Positions 9,475 to 18,058 of a stretch of DNA of 50,413 nucleotides are shown here, in pieces. This DNA comes from Candidatus Nomurabacteria bacterium. Its GTDB lineage: Bacteria; Patescibacteriota; Minisyncoccia; Phycocordibacterales; SBAW01. The stretch covers positions 1-50,413 of the forward strand of contig CALREW010000003.1 in the NCBI GenBank assembly GCA_943356415.1. The letters are read 5' to 3'. The notes beneath the pieces were generated by a model. The model had not been told where the DNA came from and ran no database searches. It was given only the letters and a program-made list of their open reading frames with translations. The stretch's first letter is position 1. Every line of letters begins with the position of its first letter. A program made the position numbers and the translations under genes.

Positions 9475-9499
9475 ACCCTCCGATGACCTTTGGGACTGC

Positions 9500-9505
9500 T
9501 ATACT
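9500..9505 (+). promoter_or_regulatory. -10 box (TGCTATACT) of the 9514 gene
   Basis: Extended -10 TGC-TATACT on the plus strand, 8 nt before the ATG at 9514. It forms a divergent promoter pair with 9469-9474. Confidence 0.5.
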
Positions 9506-9513
9506 TGTCCTAT

Positions 9514-9867
9514 ATGTGGATGCGCCAACACATTTCCTCACTACTCGTTGCGTTTATGTTGTGTGCGGCATTCGCAATGAGTGTTTTTTTCTGGCCTAGA
9601 TATGCAAGCGCTGCACTCACTCCCTTTGGTGGCCTCATAACTAAGGTGTTGCCCTGCAATGGCGGAGGTTTTTGGATGACCATAAAGCCTGCAGGGACAA
9701 GTCCGGTAGCTCAAATATGGTACCCATCCACAAGGACCTATATGCATGGACCCCCAAACCACACCAATCAGTGGATATTGGGTCTAGATTCTGGTCCTGG
9801 CACATGCATTGTTGGGAAAGTGCCTTTTGCGGGCATGCTGATGATGATCGTCGGAGACAGTCAGTGA
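9514..9867 (+). CDS. small exported protein, unknown
   Basis: 117-residue protein with a signal peptide-like N-terminus (hydrophobic core LLVAFMLCAAFAMSVFF, cleavage likely after YASA). The mature part is short and Gly/Pro-rich with two Cys (near PCNGGG and GTCIVG) that could form a disulfide. The ATG at 9514 is chosen over the upstream in-frame start at 9490 because a TATACT box ends 8 nt before it. It is divergent from the VirB6-like operon, and a link to secretion is only positional. No family recognised. Confidence 0.5.
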   Translation: MWMRQHISSLLVAFMLCAAFAMSVFFWPRYASAALTPFGGLITKVLPCNGGGFWMTIKPAGTSPVAQIWYPSTRTYMHGPPNHTNQWILGLDSGPGTCIVGKVPFAGMLMMIVGDSQ

Positions 9868-9876
9868 GGAAATTTC

Positions 9877-9896
9877 GCAAAATACCCTTATTTTGC
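9877..9896. terminator. bidirectional terminator
   Basis: Palindrome GCAAAATA / TATTTTGC between the convergent 9514 gene and rsmA. It overlaps the rsmA stop codon and has T/A runs on both sides. Confidence 0.5.
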
Positions 9897-10640
9897 AAGG
9901 TGTATCCAGGTTTTAAGTGGCACGTCTTCTGCGCGCAAAGTCGCGATATCAGCTGCAGCCTCTCCTATAAGAGGAAGCAGTGCTTTGCCGAGCGTTTTGC
10001 GCTTGTGGGCAAATCCTGCGTGGAGGAGCGCGAAAAACCTCTTTTCGTGCAGAGCGGTTGCAAAGTTTTGCCTAGATATGTCCTTTATAGCAAGAATTGC
10101 TGAATCAACCTTAGGTGGAGGGCTAAATGCGCCTCTAGGAACCTTTTTTACAAACGTTGGGGTTCCGTATGCTTTGACGGAAAGGGAGAGTAGGCTCTCT
10201 TTTTTGCTTCGCGCAATGCGTTCGACCACCTCTTTTTGTAAAAGAAGCGCCATGGTCGATGGCTGCAACGGAGTTTCAAGAAAGAAACGAACTAAGGCGC
10301 CAGAAATATAGTACGGAACGTTTGCCACAATTTTGTACCTGCCTGCCTTGAGGGAAAGTTTTTTTAAATCTTGTGTCAGGATGTCGCCGTGTATCAACGT
10401 AAGTTTTTTCATTGAAATTTCTGCAGCGAACATCTCTCGCAGGAGAGCGATAAGTCGGTCATCTTTTTCAATGGCAATGACGCGCGCGCCGCGGCCAAGT
10501 AGTTCTGCCGTGAGGCTTCCCTTTCCAGGCCCTACTTCTAGTACGATGTCGCCGTCTTTGACGTCACCCGCATCTGCGATGGCATGCAAGTAGGAAGGAG
10601 ATGAAAGAAAATGTTGGCCGAGGCTCTTTTTTGCGCGCAT
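9888..10640 (-). CDS. rsmA: 16S rRNA (adenine-N6,N6)-dimethyltransferase
   Basis: RsmA/KsgA transfers four methyl groups from SAM to two adjacent adenines in the 3' helix of 16S rRNA during small-subunit assembly. At 250 residues it is near the usual family length. Diagnostic motifs are N-terminal KKSLGQHFL, the SAM-binding LEVGPGKGSLT (34-44) and the catalytic NVPYYIS (107-113). It starts 9 nt downstream of the uvrD/pcrA stop, so the two are cotranscribed. Confidence 0.95.
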   Translation of the reverse strand: MRAKKSLGQHFLSSPSYLHAIADAGDVKDGDIVLEVGPGKGSLTAELLGRGARVIAIEKDDRLIALLREMFAAEISMKKLTLIHGDILTQDLKKLSLKAGRYKIVANVPYYISGALVRFFLETPLQPSTMALLLQKEVVERIARSKKESLLSLSVKAYGTPTFVKKVPRGAFSPPPKVDSAILAIKDISRQNFATALHEKRFFALLHAGFAHKRKTLGKALLPLIGEAAADIATLRAEDVPLKTWIHLAK

Positions 10641-10649
10641 AGCTATGTG

Positions 10650-12578
10650 CTAATCAAGATAGATAGTTCGTCCGATTCGTTCAGGTCCCTCAGCTTCAAT
10701 CAGGTTGGCAGGGATGTCGGTTATAAATTGCGACGGAGCGCCCATAAGCTTGCTACCGTAGATAGTACGAAGTGTCGCGTGGGTAAGATACACCTTCCGC
10801 ATCGCTCGTGTAAGGGCAACATAAAAGAGCCGACGTTCCTCCTCGCCTTCTTCGGGAGATTTCTTCTCACCCTCACGCTCGTACGGGAAGAGCCCCTCTT
10901 CAAGTCCGGCGATAAAAACGTACGGAAACTCAAGTCCTTTACTTGCGTGCACCGTCATAAGGCGAACGGCGTCTTTGTCTTCTTTTAATTCGTCTTGGTC
11001 GGTTGCAAGCGCTGCGTCTTCGAGTAACTTTTCTACACCAAGCGGCGCTTCCATCGCGTCATAGCGTGTCGCAAGCGAAACTAATTCGTAGCAGTTTTCG
11101 AGGCGCTCGCGGTCCTCGCTGTCACCCTCTTTCAGACTTTGTTCAAGACCGCTTTCCTTTAGCGCAAATTTAACTGCCTCAGAGCATGTGCGGTTGTGTG
11201 CCGCTTCGCCGATGCGAGTAAGGAGCCGTCTAAAGTCGCCCACTTTTTGTTGTGCTGAGGCACCGAGTTCTGCTTCGCGTCCGGCAAGCATGGCAAGCAG
11301 CGTCACTTTACCGATACCTCGCGGTGGTACGTTCGCGATGCGTTTGAGATCTGCGCCTGAATCTGGAGTGAGTCCTGCGCGCAATAGACACAAAAGATCC
11401 CGCACCTCTTTGCGCTCAAAGAATTTTACGCCAAGCACTTGGTACGGTATTTCAGCACCGAGAAACGCTTCTTCAAGTGCGCGTGACTGGAAGTTCGCGC
11501 GGAAGAGTACGGCGATATCCCTTGGACGCGCCCCTTCCTCTATGAGTTCGCGACTCTTTCGTGCGATAAAACCCGCTTCGTCCATTTCATCGTACGCGGT
11601 ATAGAGCGATACAGGCTCCCCTTCTCCGTTTTTAGTAAAGAGATTTTTCTCAGCGCGGTATTTATTTTTTGAGATGATATCGTTTGCCGCTGTCAGTATG
11701 ACCTGAGTCGAACGGTAATTCTCTTCGAGTGTGATGACGCGAGCCCCTTTATAGCGTTTGTCGAAGGAGAGGATATTTTTAAGTTCCGCCCCGCGCCAGC
11801 TGTAAATATTTTGGTCGATATCTCCCACCGCGCAAACGTTCTGCGCTTCTCCGACGAGCAATTCTGCCATCTCGTTCTGCACCCGGTTCGTGTCTTGGTA
11901 CTCGTCGATAAGAATATGAGAGAAGCGCTCTTGATATCCGCGGCGCAGCGCTTCTTCGTTGCGAAGAAGGAGTGTTGCGCGCAAGAGGAGGTCATCAAAA
12001 TCAAGCGCTCGGTCCGCCGCAAGCGCGCGTTCATACCCTTCCCATGCGCGCGAAATAATATCCTGTCCGTCACCCATTGCTGACTGGTATGCGGAGAATG
12101 TTGTTCCGCCGCCTTTTTCTTTCGATATGCGACTGAGCACGCCGCGCGGGTCGAACTCTTCAGGAGAAATGCCGGCGTTCTTCATGGCTTCTTTTAGTGC
12201 ACGCAGCGAGTCGCCACGATCCCAGATAGCGGGTGTGCGTGGCAGGTTAAGGAAGCGATGATTTTCTTTGAGAATGAGTAGGCCGAGTGAGTGGAACGTC
12301 GTAACGAGCGGAAGTTGTGTCTCGCGTATTGGGAAATTGAGTTCGGGTGCTTCAGAGAGAAGGGTATGCGTTCGCTCGCGCATTTCTTTTGCCGCCTTGT
12401 TGGTGAATGTCACTGCAAGGATGCGTCTCGGCTCAGTTCCCTTGCGAACGATTTCTAAGATGCGGTGCACGATGACGCGCGTTTTGCCTGCACCAGCACC
12501 TGCAAGTACCAAAAGCGGCCCTTCCGTGTGGAGGACCGCTTCTTTTTGCGCTGAGTTGAGGCCTTCAAGATGCTTCAC
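10650..12578 (-). CDS. UvrD/PcrA superfamily 1A DNA helicase
   Basis: 3'-5' ATP-dependent DNA helicase of the UvrD/Rep/PcrA family, acting in repair and replication restart. Visible motifs are Q-motif LNSAQKEAV, Walker A AGAGAGKT (about 26-33 from the chosen start), Walker B LIDEYQDT, and motif V/VI residues in TVHASKGLEFPYVF and FYVALTRA. The frame opens at 12644, but the start is placed at the GTG at 12578. It follows TATACT by 6 nt and gives the family-like N-terminus MKHLEGLNSAQKEAV; an ATG 18 nt upstream (12596) is the alternative. Followed closely by rsmA. Confidence 0.92.
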   Translation of the reverse strand: MKHLEGLNSAQKEAVLHTEGPLLVLAGAGAGKTRVIVHRILEIVRKGTEPRRILAVTFTNKAAKEMRERTHTLLSEAPELNFPIRETQLPLVTTFHSLGLLILKENHRFLNLPRTPAIWDRGDSLRALKEAMKNAGISPEEFDPRGVLSRISKEKGGGTTFSAYQSAMGDGQDIISRAWEGYERALAADRALDFDDLLLRATLLLRNEEALRRGYQERFSHILIDEYQDTNRVQNEMAELLVGEAQNVCAVGDIDQNIYSWRGAELKNILSFDKRYKGARVITLEENYRSTQVILTAANDIISKNKYRAEKNLFTKNGEGEPVSLYTAYDEMDEAGFIARKSRELIEEGARPRDIAVLFRANFQSRALEEAFLGAEIPYQVLGVKFFERKEVRDLLCLLRAGLTPDSGADLKRIANVPPRGIGKVTLLAMLAGREAELGASAQQKVGDFRRLLTRIGEAAHNRTCSEAVKFALKESGLEQSLKEGDSEDRERLENCYELVSLATRYDAMEAPLGVEKLLEDAALATDQDELKEDKDAVRLMTVHASKGLEFPYVFIAGLEEGLFPYEREGEKKSPEEGEEERRLFYVALTRAMRKVYLTHATLRTIYGSKLMGAPSQFITDIPANLIEAEGPERIGRTIYLD

Positions 12579-12584
12579 AGGAGG

Positions 12585-12590
12585 AGTATA
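12585..12590 (-). promoter_or_regulatory. -10 box (TATACT) of the helicase gene
   Basis: TATACT on the minus strand 6 nt before a GTG that matches the expected helicase N-terminus; leaderless arrangement. Confidence 0.45.
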
Positions 12591-12716
12591 CCCCATGAGA
12601 TATGAGTGCGGTTGAAATGTAGCAATCATCCTCGACCCTATCATCCGGCGCCCACAGACACTGATGGTCTGGCTATCTCACGGGGTATATCGGAAAGTGG
12701 CCGCGGAACAAATCTT

Positions 12717-13049
12717 TTAGGCCGCTTTTAGTTTTTTCGCTCGCGATGTTTGAGGAAGTGAACGATTGAGTATCTCGCGCAGCAGCACCGCCTCTTCTGT
12801 CGCTATTTGTCCGAGGTCGGGAATCGTATGTTTGAGGAACGAGCGAACTTCGTCGTTCGAAGCGTTTTCAGCGAGCATTTTTTCGAATGTCACTCGTTCG
12901 TTTGGCGTAAGAAGAGGAATGGCTCGTGTTGCTATCGACTCGGAAAGATGACGAGTTACTTCCGCAACGACATTAGAGAGCGCTTTCTTCGGTAACGCAG
13001 CAAGCCCAAAGTATGAGACTAGTTCTTCGTTGTTTTGAGTCGTGTTCAT
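12717..13049 (-). CDS. small helical protein, unknown
   Basis: 110-residue hydrophilic, probably all-helical protein with no signal peptide, membrane segment or Cys. It follows the stop of the 843-residue-frame gene by 7 nt and is certainly cotranscribed with it. It resembles the small unnamed helical proteins often found in Patescibacteria genomes. No function can be assigned; partnership with the upstream coiled protein is the simplest guess. Confidence 0.6.
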   Translation of the reverse strand: MNTTQNNEELVSYFGLAALPKKALSNVVAEVTRHLSESIATRAIPLLTPNERVTFEKMLAENASNDEVRSFLKHTIPDLGQIATEEAVLLREILNRSLPQTSRAKKLKAA

Positions 13050-13056
13050 AGGTTTC

Positions 13057-15579
13057 TTAATTTCCGCTGGTTAGTATTCGCGCCTCAGCCGCCGCTACTC
13101 TCTTCATAAAATCCTTCAGAGTTCCTTCTATAGTGAGGTTATGTACGTCGCGTGCTCGTTCGATGAATGTGCGCAAATTGGACATCTCTCGTTTAGAAAT
13201 GAACATTGCATCTGCGGCGGCCGGGTTCGTAGAGTCGCGCATAAACGCCGCCGCATCTTTCCATGCCAACGTACGCTCGAAGCGCAGCAATCCATCTTCA
13301 CCTACCCTGCTCCACACCCCAGGAATATCGAATATGGAACGCAAGTCTTCAGCGTAGAGGGTCGAGGTGGCTCGCTCGAGCTCTTCTCTCGAAACTTCTC
13401 TGGTAGGAATGACTGGCGCCTGGGCAATTGGGAAATCCGGATCTTCAAGTGGAACCGCAATGCGTTCAGCCTGGACTGGCTTCACCTCGGGAGTCACTTC
13501 CCTTTCTTTCACGGCAGTCGGCTTTTCTTGCCTTGCATCTTGGGGCATCAATTGCGAGTAGACATTGAGCGATGAGGCGGAGACAAGCGGTATTGGCTCA
13601 ACCGAAGGGGCGACGTTTTGTGGTGATCGAGGAGCTCCAACTCCCGATTGTGCAGCCGCAGCCTGACGCGCCAAGAGGAGCGCTTCTACCGATGCGAGCG
13701 CGGCTCGTGCACCCTTCAGAGCCTCTTCCACCAAGAGCGTGGCGCGCTGTTCTGCGAGTCTGTTCGCTAATTCGCGCTCTTGAGGTGTATCAAGTTCGGC
13801 ACGTTCTTGTCGCAGGACTCTTAGTTCTGGAAAGATGACATTATTGAGCACTTCAGCAGGAGTTTCTCTTACGGGTTTGGGTGTGGCAACAGCGGTTTCG
13901 ACACGAGGTGCGCTTGTATCGCGTGCAGCTTCCGTCGGTCGAGATGGCGGAATAAATACCGATGGTCCAGGTGTTGGGGTGTGGGTTCTGATACGGGCTT
14001 CACCCTCTTTCCCAGCAGTTGGCCCTTGTTGCTTGAAGCTCTTTTGGACGGCTTGATATGCCGTAAATGCAGCCATCCATTTTTTAGATGCATCTGCAAC
14101 AGATTGATCTGCGTCGGCACGTTTTTTGTCTGACCACATGCCGAGCGAGAATATTTTTTTCAGTCCAGACACAAATCGTTTGTCCCAGGTAGATTCCTCT
14201 GCCTGATTTTTCTGTGCCTGGGCAAGTGCTTTGCGAGCGTCCTGCAGTTCGTGGTACTCAATCGTGTCTTTCAGTTCGAGTTTAAGTGGCTCTTTCTCTG
14301 CAAAAATATCAGTGTCTCCGGGGGCTGCTTTGTCCGCAAGCACTTTTGCTCGCAATTCCGGAGACACGTTAGGTGCTCTCTTTTGTTCTTGAGATTGAGG
14401 AGCTTGAGGAACAACGCCGGGACCTTGTGTGTGCGTGTTAGTGATATCTTCAGCACTCGGGATGCCATCGTACGAATATTCAACAACGGGGGCTTGAGGA
14501 GCGGACGGTGAATTCTTTGCTACAGGAGCTGTTTCTCCCTGCGTCGTTCCTTTTGGAGCGTTGGCTTCGCGTCTGGCACGTTCAAGTGCCAGAGGATTAA
14601 ATTTTTGCTTTGCGGGAGTGGCTTTGGTGGAGCGAGTACTTTTTGGTTTTTCGCCTACGTGAATAGCAACAATATCTTCGGCAAGGGCTGCATCAGCCGC
14701 AGCTTTTGCATCAGCTTCGCGCTTCTCCCGCATGGCGCGCTCGCGAGCAAGAGGGGTTCCAATATCTTTGCGCGTCTTTGCCTCTCGGTTTGGAGCGTCA
14801 ATGGATGCTGCAACGACCTCGGAGATTTTCGGGGCAGTCGCTACTTGCGCGACGCCTTCCTTCTTTGTTTTTTTAGCCGCAACTGCTGGCGCATTTTCTT
14901 TCGCACGCTCGGTTATGACGGGTTTCACTGAATCAAAGGTCAGCGAAGCTCGTTCGTTCGCCTCAACTGATGCGCGCGCGTCGGCTTCTGTGTAATCGAG
15001 CACCGTGCCACTTTCTGCGAGTGCCTCCGCAGCCTTGATTGCAGCAGCCTCCGCTTCTCGCTCTATCCCTTTTATGCGCGCCTTCTCCCGAGATTCCTCG
15101 GCTCGTTTTGCTGCGCGCCCGTCTCCTGAAAGAAGTTCTCCGTCGGAGAGTCCCTGCATCGCTGCCACCAATGCAGCGTCTTTCTCTGTTTGAGTCAGAA
15201 CTTTCGGTGTCTGCGGTATTCTGGTTCGTCCGTTAACGATAGGACGTTCGGCCGCCTCAACAACTTTGGGCGTCTGAGGGATTCTTGTTCGTCCATTAAC
15301 GACAGGGCGCCCCGCTGTCTCCGGAGAAGCTTTAGGTGACTGAGGTATTTTGGTTCGTCCAAGAGGTCGCTCCGTCACTTCAACTACAGGTTTTGGCGCT
15401 TCAACGCGCTGTGCCAACACCTCAGGTTCACCTGAATATGACAGATTAACCCTCATCCCTTTTTGTCGGAGATCCTTTTCGGCGCGGGCAAGAATATCCC
15501 TTGATTTACCTGCAACACCGTTGTCTGGTGGTGTTTTTTTAGACTCTGGTGACTGGCCCGGGGCGGTGTCGCGAGGCAT
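13057..15579 (-). CDS. long low-complexity, coil-rich protein with RTRIPQTPK repeats
   Basis: 840-residue cytoplasmic-type protein with no signal peptide or membrane helix. Near residues 74-130 a motif (G)RT(K/R)IPQ(S/T)PK occurs three times at spacings of about 25-28 residues. The centre is rich in Ala/Glu/Lys and predicted coiled-coil, and residues 350-700 are Pro-rich linkers. The C-terminal 150 residues form a more conserved-looking helical domain (DLRSIFDIPGVWSRVGEDG). The start is the ATG at 15579, 9 nt after TATACT, not the TTG at 15588. Function unknown; a scaffold-type role is only a guess. Confidence 0.6.
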   Translation of the reverse strand: MPRDTAPGQSPESKKTPPDNGVAGKSRDILARAEKDLRQKGMRVNLSYSGEPEVLAQRVEAPKPVVEVTERPLGRTKIPQSPKASPETAGRPVVNGRTRIPQTPKVVEAAERPIVNGRTRIPQTPKVLTQTEKDAALVAAMQGLSDGELLSGDGRAAKRAEESREKARIKGIEREAEAAAIKAAEALAESGTVLDYTEADARASVEANERASLTFDSVKPVITERAKENAPAVAAKKTKKEGVAQVATAPKISEVVAASIDAPNREAKTRKDIGTPLARERAMREKREADAKAAADAALAEDIVAIHVGEKPKSTRSTKATPAKQKFNPLALERARREANAPKGTTQGETAPVAKNSPSAPQAPVVEYSYDGIPSAEDITNTHTQGPGVVPQAPQSQEQKRAPNVSPELRAKVLADKAAPGDTDIFAEKEPLKLELKDTIEYHELQDARKALAQAQKNQAEESTWDKRFVSGLKKIFSLGMWSDKKRADADQSVADASKKWMAAFTAYQAVQKSFKQQGPTAGKEGEARIRTHTPTPGPSVFIPPSRPTEAARDTSAPRVETAVATPKPVRETPAEVLNNVIFPELRVLRQERAELDTPQERELANRLAEQRATLLVEEALKGARAALASVEALLLARQAAAAQSGVGAPRSPQNVAPSVEPIPLVSASSLNVYSQLMPQDARQEKPTAVKEREVTPEVKPVQAERIAVPLEDPDFPIAQAPVIPTREVSREELERATSTLYAEDLRSIFDIPGVWSRVGEDGLLRFERTLAWKDAAAFMRDSTNPAAADAMFISKREMSNLRTFIERARDVHNLTIEGTLKDFMKRVAAAEARILTSGN

Positions 15580-15588
15580 ATGGGGCAA

Positions 15589-15594
15589 AGTATA
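15589..15594 (-). promoter_or_regulatory. -10 box (TATACT) of the coil-rich protein gene
   Basis: TATACT on the minus strand, 9 nt before the ATG at 15579; its last base adjoins the alternative TTG start. Confidence 0.5.
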
Positions 15595-15641
15595 CGCCCT
15601 AAATCACGGATTGAGCTATCCACACCCACCCCTGTCAACGG

Positions 15642-15669
15642 TTGACGCTCAAACCTCCTCCGTTATAGT
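15642..15669 (+). promoter_or_regulatory. sigma70-type promoter of the M23 peptidase gene
   Basis: TTGACG, 16-nt spacer, TATAGT. The predicted start site near 15676 excludes the TTG start at 15669 and supports the ATG at 15699. Confidence 0.6.
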
Positions 15670-15698
15670 TGACCTATCCCGACTGGGAGAGTGGAAAT

Positions 15699-16853
15699 AT
15701 GGCCTCGTTAGGCCTTTTTCGTTCCGAACGACGTGTTTTTCCCAGGCAAAATAGGCTTATAGAATCTCAAATAGACAGCACTTCCCCCTCTGCGTTGCGG
15801 TTTTTGGGAGGGAACGCCAAAATAACGTTATTTTACGGCCTTATAATCATAGGCTCGTGTTTCCTTTTGTTCGGACACCCGACAACTTCGCACGCTGGTT
15901 TACTCTCAAATATCATTTCGAATCTCAAGTCCTCAACCGCGCAAACCACCAGCGCCTCCTCCCCAAGTTTCAATTCACAGAGCATTCACATTTTGCAGGC
16001 CGCAGCCAACCTTGACCCGAACCCAAGCAAGGGTGGCGGAGATATTACGGTTGTTGACGGAACGTCACTTATGCCTGAAACGGGCCCGTCCGGCACCATC
16101 GCTGACATAACGGAACATCCAACTTCCTCAGAGATAAGTGTGTATGTGGTGCACGAGGGCGACACGCTCGCGGGTATCGCAAAAATGTTCGACGTCTCAG
16201 CAAATACGATTCTTTGGGCAAACGATGTTGGAAAGGGTGGGATCAAGCCGGGACAAACGCTTATCATCCTCCCTATCACTGGCGTACGACACACTGTTGT
16301 GAAAGGTGACACTATCGCCTCTTTGGCGAAAAAGTATAAGGCTGATGCGGATGAAATTGCGGACTACAACAATCTCGCTTCAACCGACACGCTTATGGTT
16401 GGCGACGTTGTGATTATTCCAGACGGCACCGTGGCTCCTGTTGCTACTAAAACTGCTACCAAGAAAATTACCGCCAACCCATATCGTGGTGGTTCAGGTT
16501 CAGACCTCGGTGGGTTCTTTATCTGGCCGGTTGCAGGTGGCGTGAAGACGCAAGGACTCCACGGCTATAACGGTATCGATATTGGCGCACCGCAAGGCAC
16601 TCCTATTTATGCAGCAGCGGGAGGAACGGTACTTGTCGCACGCTCGGGCGGATGGAACGGTGGCTACGGCAACTACGTTGTGGTGGTTCATAGTAATGGC
16701 GTGCAAACACTCTACGCGCACATGACTCGAGTTGCGGCTAGTGCCGGAGCGAATGTTGAACAAGGACAGGTGATCGGGTATGTGGGGGCGACTGGGAAAG
16801 CCACCGGCTTCCACCTACACTTCGAAGTTCGTGGTGCGAAAAATCCCTTCTAA
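15699..16853 (+). CDS. LysM-domain M23 (LytM-type) zinc metallopeptidase
   Basis: 384-residue exported cell-wall hydrolase. An N-terminal transmembrane/signal segment (FYGLIIIGSCFLLFG) is followed by two LysM modules (VYVVHEGDTLAGIAKMF and HTVVKGDTIASLAKKY) that bind peptidoglycan. The C-terminal M23 domain has the zinc ligands in HGYNGIDIG, and HLHFEVR near the end. The family cleaves peptide cross-bridges; here it could act in division, remodelling or attack on a host wall. The stop codon lies inside the terminator hairpin. Confidence 0.9.
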   Translation: MASLGLFRSERRVFPRQNRLIESQIDSTSPSALRFLGGNAKITLFYGLIIIGSCFLLFGHPTTSHAGLLSNIISNLKSSTAQTTSASSPSFNSQSIHILQAAANLDPNPSKGGGDITVVDGTSLMPETGPSGTIADITEHPTSSEISVYVVHEGDTLAGIAKMFDVSANTILWANDVGKGGIKPGQTLIILPITGVRHTVVKGDTIASLAKKYKADADEIADYNNLASTDTLMVGDVVIIPDGTVAPVATKTATKKITANPYRGGSGSDLGGFFIWPVAGGVKTQGLHGYNGIDIGAPQGTPIYAAAGGTVLVARSGGWNGGYGNYVVVVHSNGVQTLYAHMTRVAASAGANVEQGQVIGYVGATGKATGFHLHFEVRGAKNPF

Positions 16854-16870
16854 ACAGAAGGGATTTTTCG
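16837..16870. terminator. terminator hairpin after the M23 gene
   Basis: CGAAAAATCCCTTCT / AGAAGGGATTTTTCG stem with loop AAAC. It overlaps the stop codon and has a T run on each strand, so it can also serve the convergent 16933 gene. Confidence 0.8.
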
Positions 16871-16932
16871 TCCAGAGACTCGCATCTTGGGCCCATATGG
16901 GCCATTGCGCGGTCCGGTGCTTTTTGAGAAGA

Positions 16933-17658
16933 CTAGTCTTTTGAAGAGAGGGAGAAAGGATTGAGGTTGGTCCCTTTGTCGTATGTGTCGAGGCCCTCCG
17001 CCTTTTTTATTTTTCGTATAGCGATGTAGGTGATAGGTAGAACAATTATTTCCCAAGCGGTGCAAAACAATATGCTCGTGATAGTCCCTTGGAGTGCCTC
17101 TTGGAAACTAAACAGGTTTGCAACAATGACGATGATGGTAACGGCGGTCACGTTGTCGGCTATTTGTCCGAAGAATGTTGAAGCGATGTAGCGGAACCCT
17201 TGTTTCTTCCCGTGCGTCCAAACTTTTAGTTTTGCAAGGATGATTGAGTTCACATTTTCTCCTGCCCAAAATCCAACGATGGCAGCGAGCGCAATGAAAG
17301 GGCTTGCTCTAAATATTAAGTTGAATGCATCGTTTTCAGCAGGAGTGAAGTATTGGCTCGGAGGTATAAGCGTGTATAGATATGCGAGCACGCTTGAGAT
17401 AAACATGCACGCAAAACCAGTCCAGATGATTTTTCGCGAAACTCGGTACCCATACACCTCTGTGAATATGTCAGAAAAGATATAAGTCATCGGGTAGGCG
17501 ATGATTGCCGCAAAAAATACAAAGCCAAACAGCTCAAAGGTTTTGAGCGTGGTAAACATGGTAAGCAAGAGAAACATAACCCAGAGCATGGCAAATACCG
17601 TGAGGTACTTGTGGGGGTGGTTAGCGGAAACAACCGGGTCGGTTATCAATGTATCCAT
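16933..17658 (-). CDS. yhhQ: queuosine precursor transporter (YhhQ/QPTR family)
   Basis: 241-residue inner-membrane protein with about six transmembrane helices. Family hallmarks are TYIFSDIFTEVYGYRVSRKIIW in the first half, AGENVNSIILAKLKVWTHGK, and RYIASTFFGQIADNVTAV. YhhQ proteins (VUT/DUF165) import 7-deazaguanine precursors used for queuosine in tRNA. This suits a salvage-dependent reduced genome. No queuosine enzymes lie in the window. Confidence 0.88.
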   Translation of the reverse strand: MDTLITDPVVSANHPHKYLTVFAMLWVMFLLLTMFTTLKTFELFGFVFFAAIIAYPMTYIFSDIFTEVYGYRVSRKIIWTGFACMFISSVLAYLYTLIPPSQYFTPAENDAFNLIFRASPFIALAAIVGFWAGENVNSIILAKLKVWTHGKKQGFRYIASTFFGQIADNVTAVTIIVIVANLFSFQEALQGTITSILFCTAWEIIVLPITYIAIRKIKKAEGLDTYDKGTNLNPFSLSSKD

Positions 17659-17712
17659 GCACTAACTAAATCACGCCACTGTCAATTCGCAACATCGTTT
17701 GTCGGTGGAGAT

Positions 17713-18024
17713 TTATCCGAAGATAACAAAGAGTGCGGTGAATAACGCTGCAACGATGATGGCGAAAATACCGCCGGTTTGAAGAAGGAGTTTTGCGCCC
17801 TCTCTGGGCTTGCTTTCAAACGCGAGAATAAATGGCTGCAAGAGGAATGAAATACACATTGCGAGGACCGAAAGAACAAATAAGGAAAGTATCGATACGA
17901 AAAACAGAAACGGAGGTTGCTGCCCCGGTGCGGCGATAAGCGGAATACCGAAGTACAGTAGGCTTACAACACCTGCGATATAGAGAGCTGCTGCGACAGC
18001 ATTAATAAAAGGGTTTCGGGTCAT
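17713..18024 (-). CDS. small three-helix membrane protein, unknown
   Basis: 103 residues with three strongly hydrophobic segments (about 8-28, 38-66, 82-102) separated by short polar loops. The ATG follows an AT-rich TTATAT box by 5 nt with no Shine-Dalgarno sequence. Not recognised; lies between yifB and yhhQ, all leftward. Confidence 0.55.
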   Translation of the reverse strand: MTRNPFINAVAAALYIAGVVSLLYFGIPLIAAPGQQPPFLFFVSILSLFVLSVLAMCISFLLQPFILAFESKPREGAKLLLQTGGIFAIIVAALFTALFVIFG

Positions 18025-18058
18025 GCAGTATATAACCTGATTTTCTTTAGAGAGGTTT

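Noticed and set aside
13835-15236. Several long plus-strand ORFs opposite the coil-rich protein gene
   Set aside because: Shadows caused by Ala/Glu/Lys/Pro-rich codons; no start signals and no protein-like composition.
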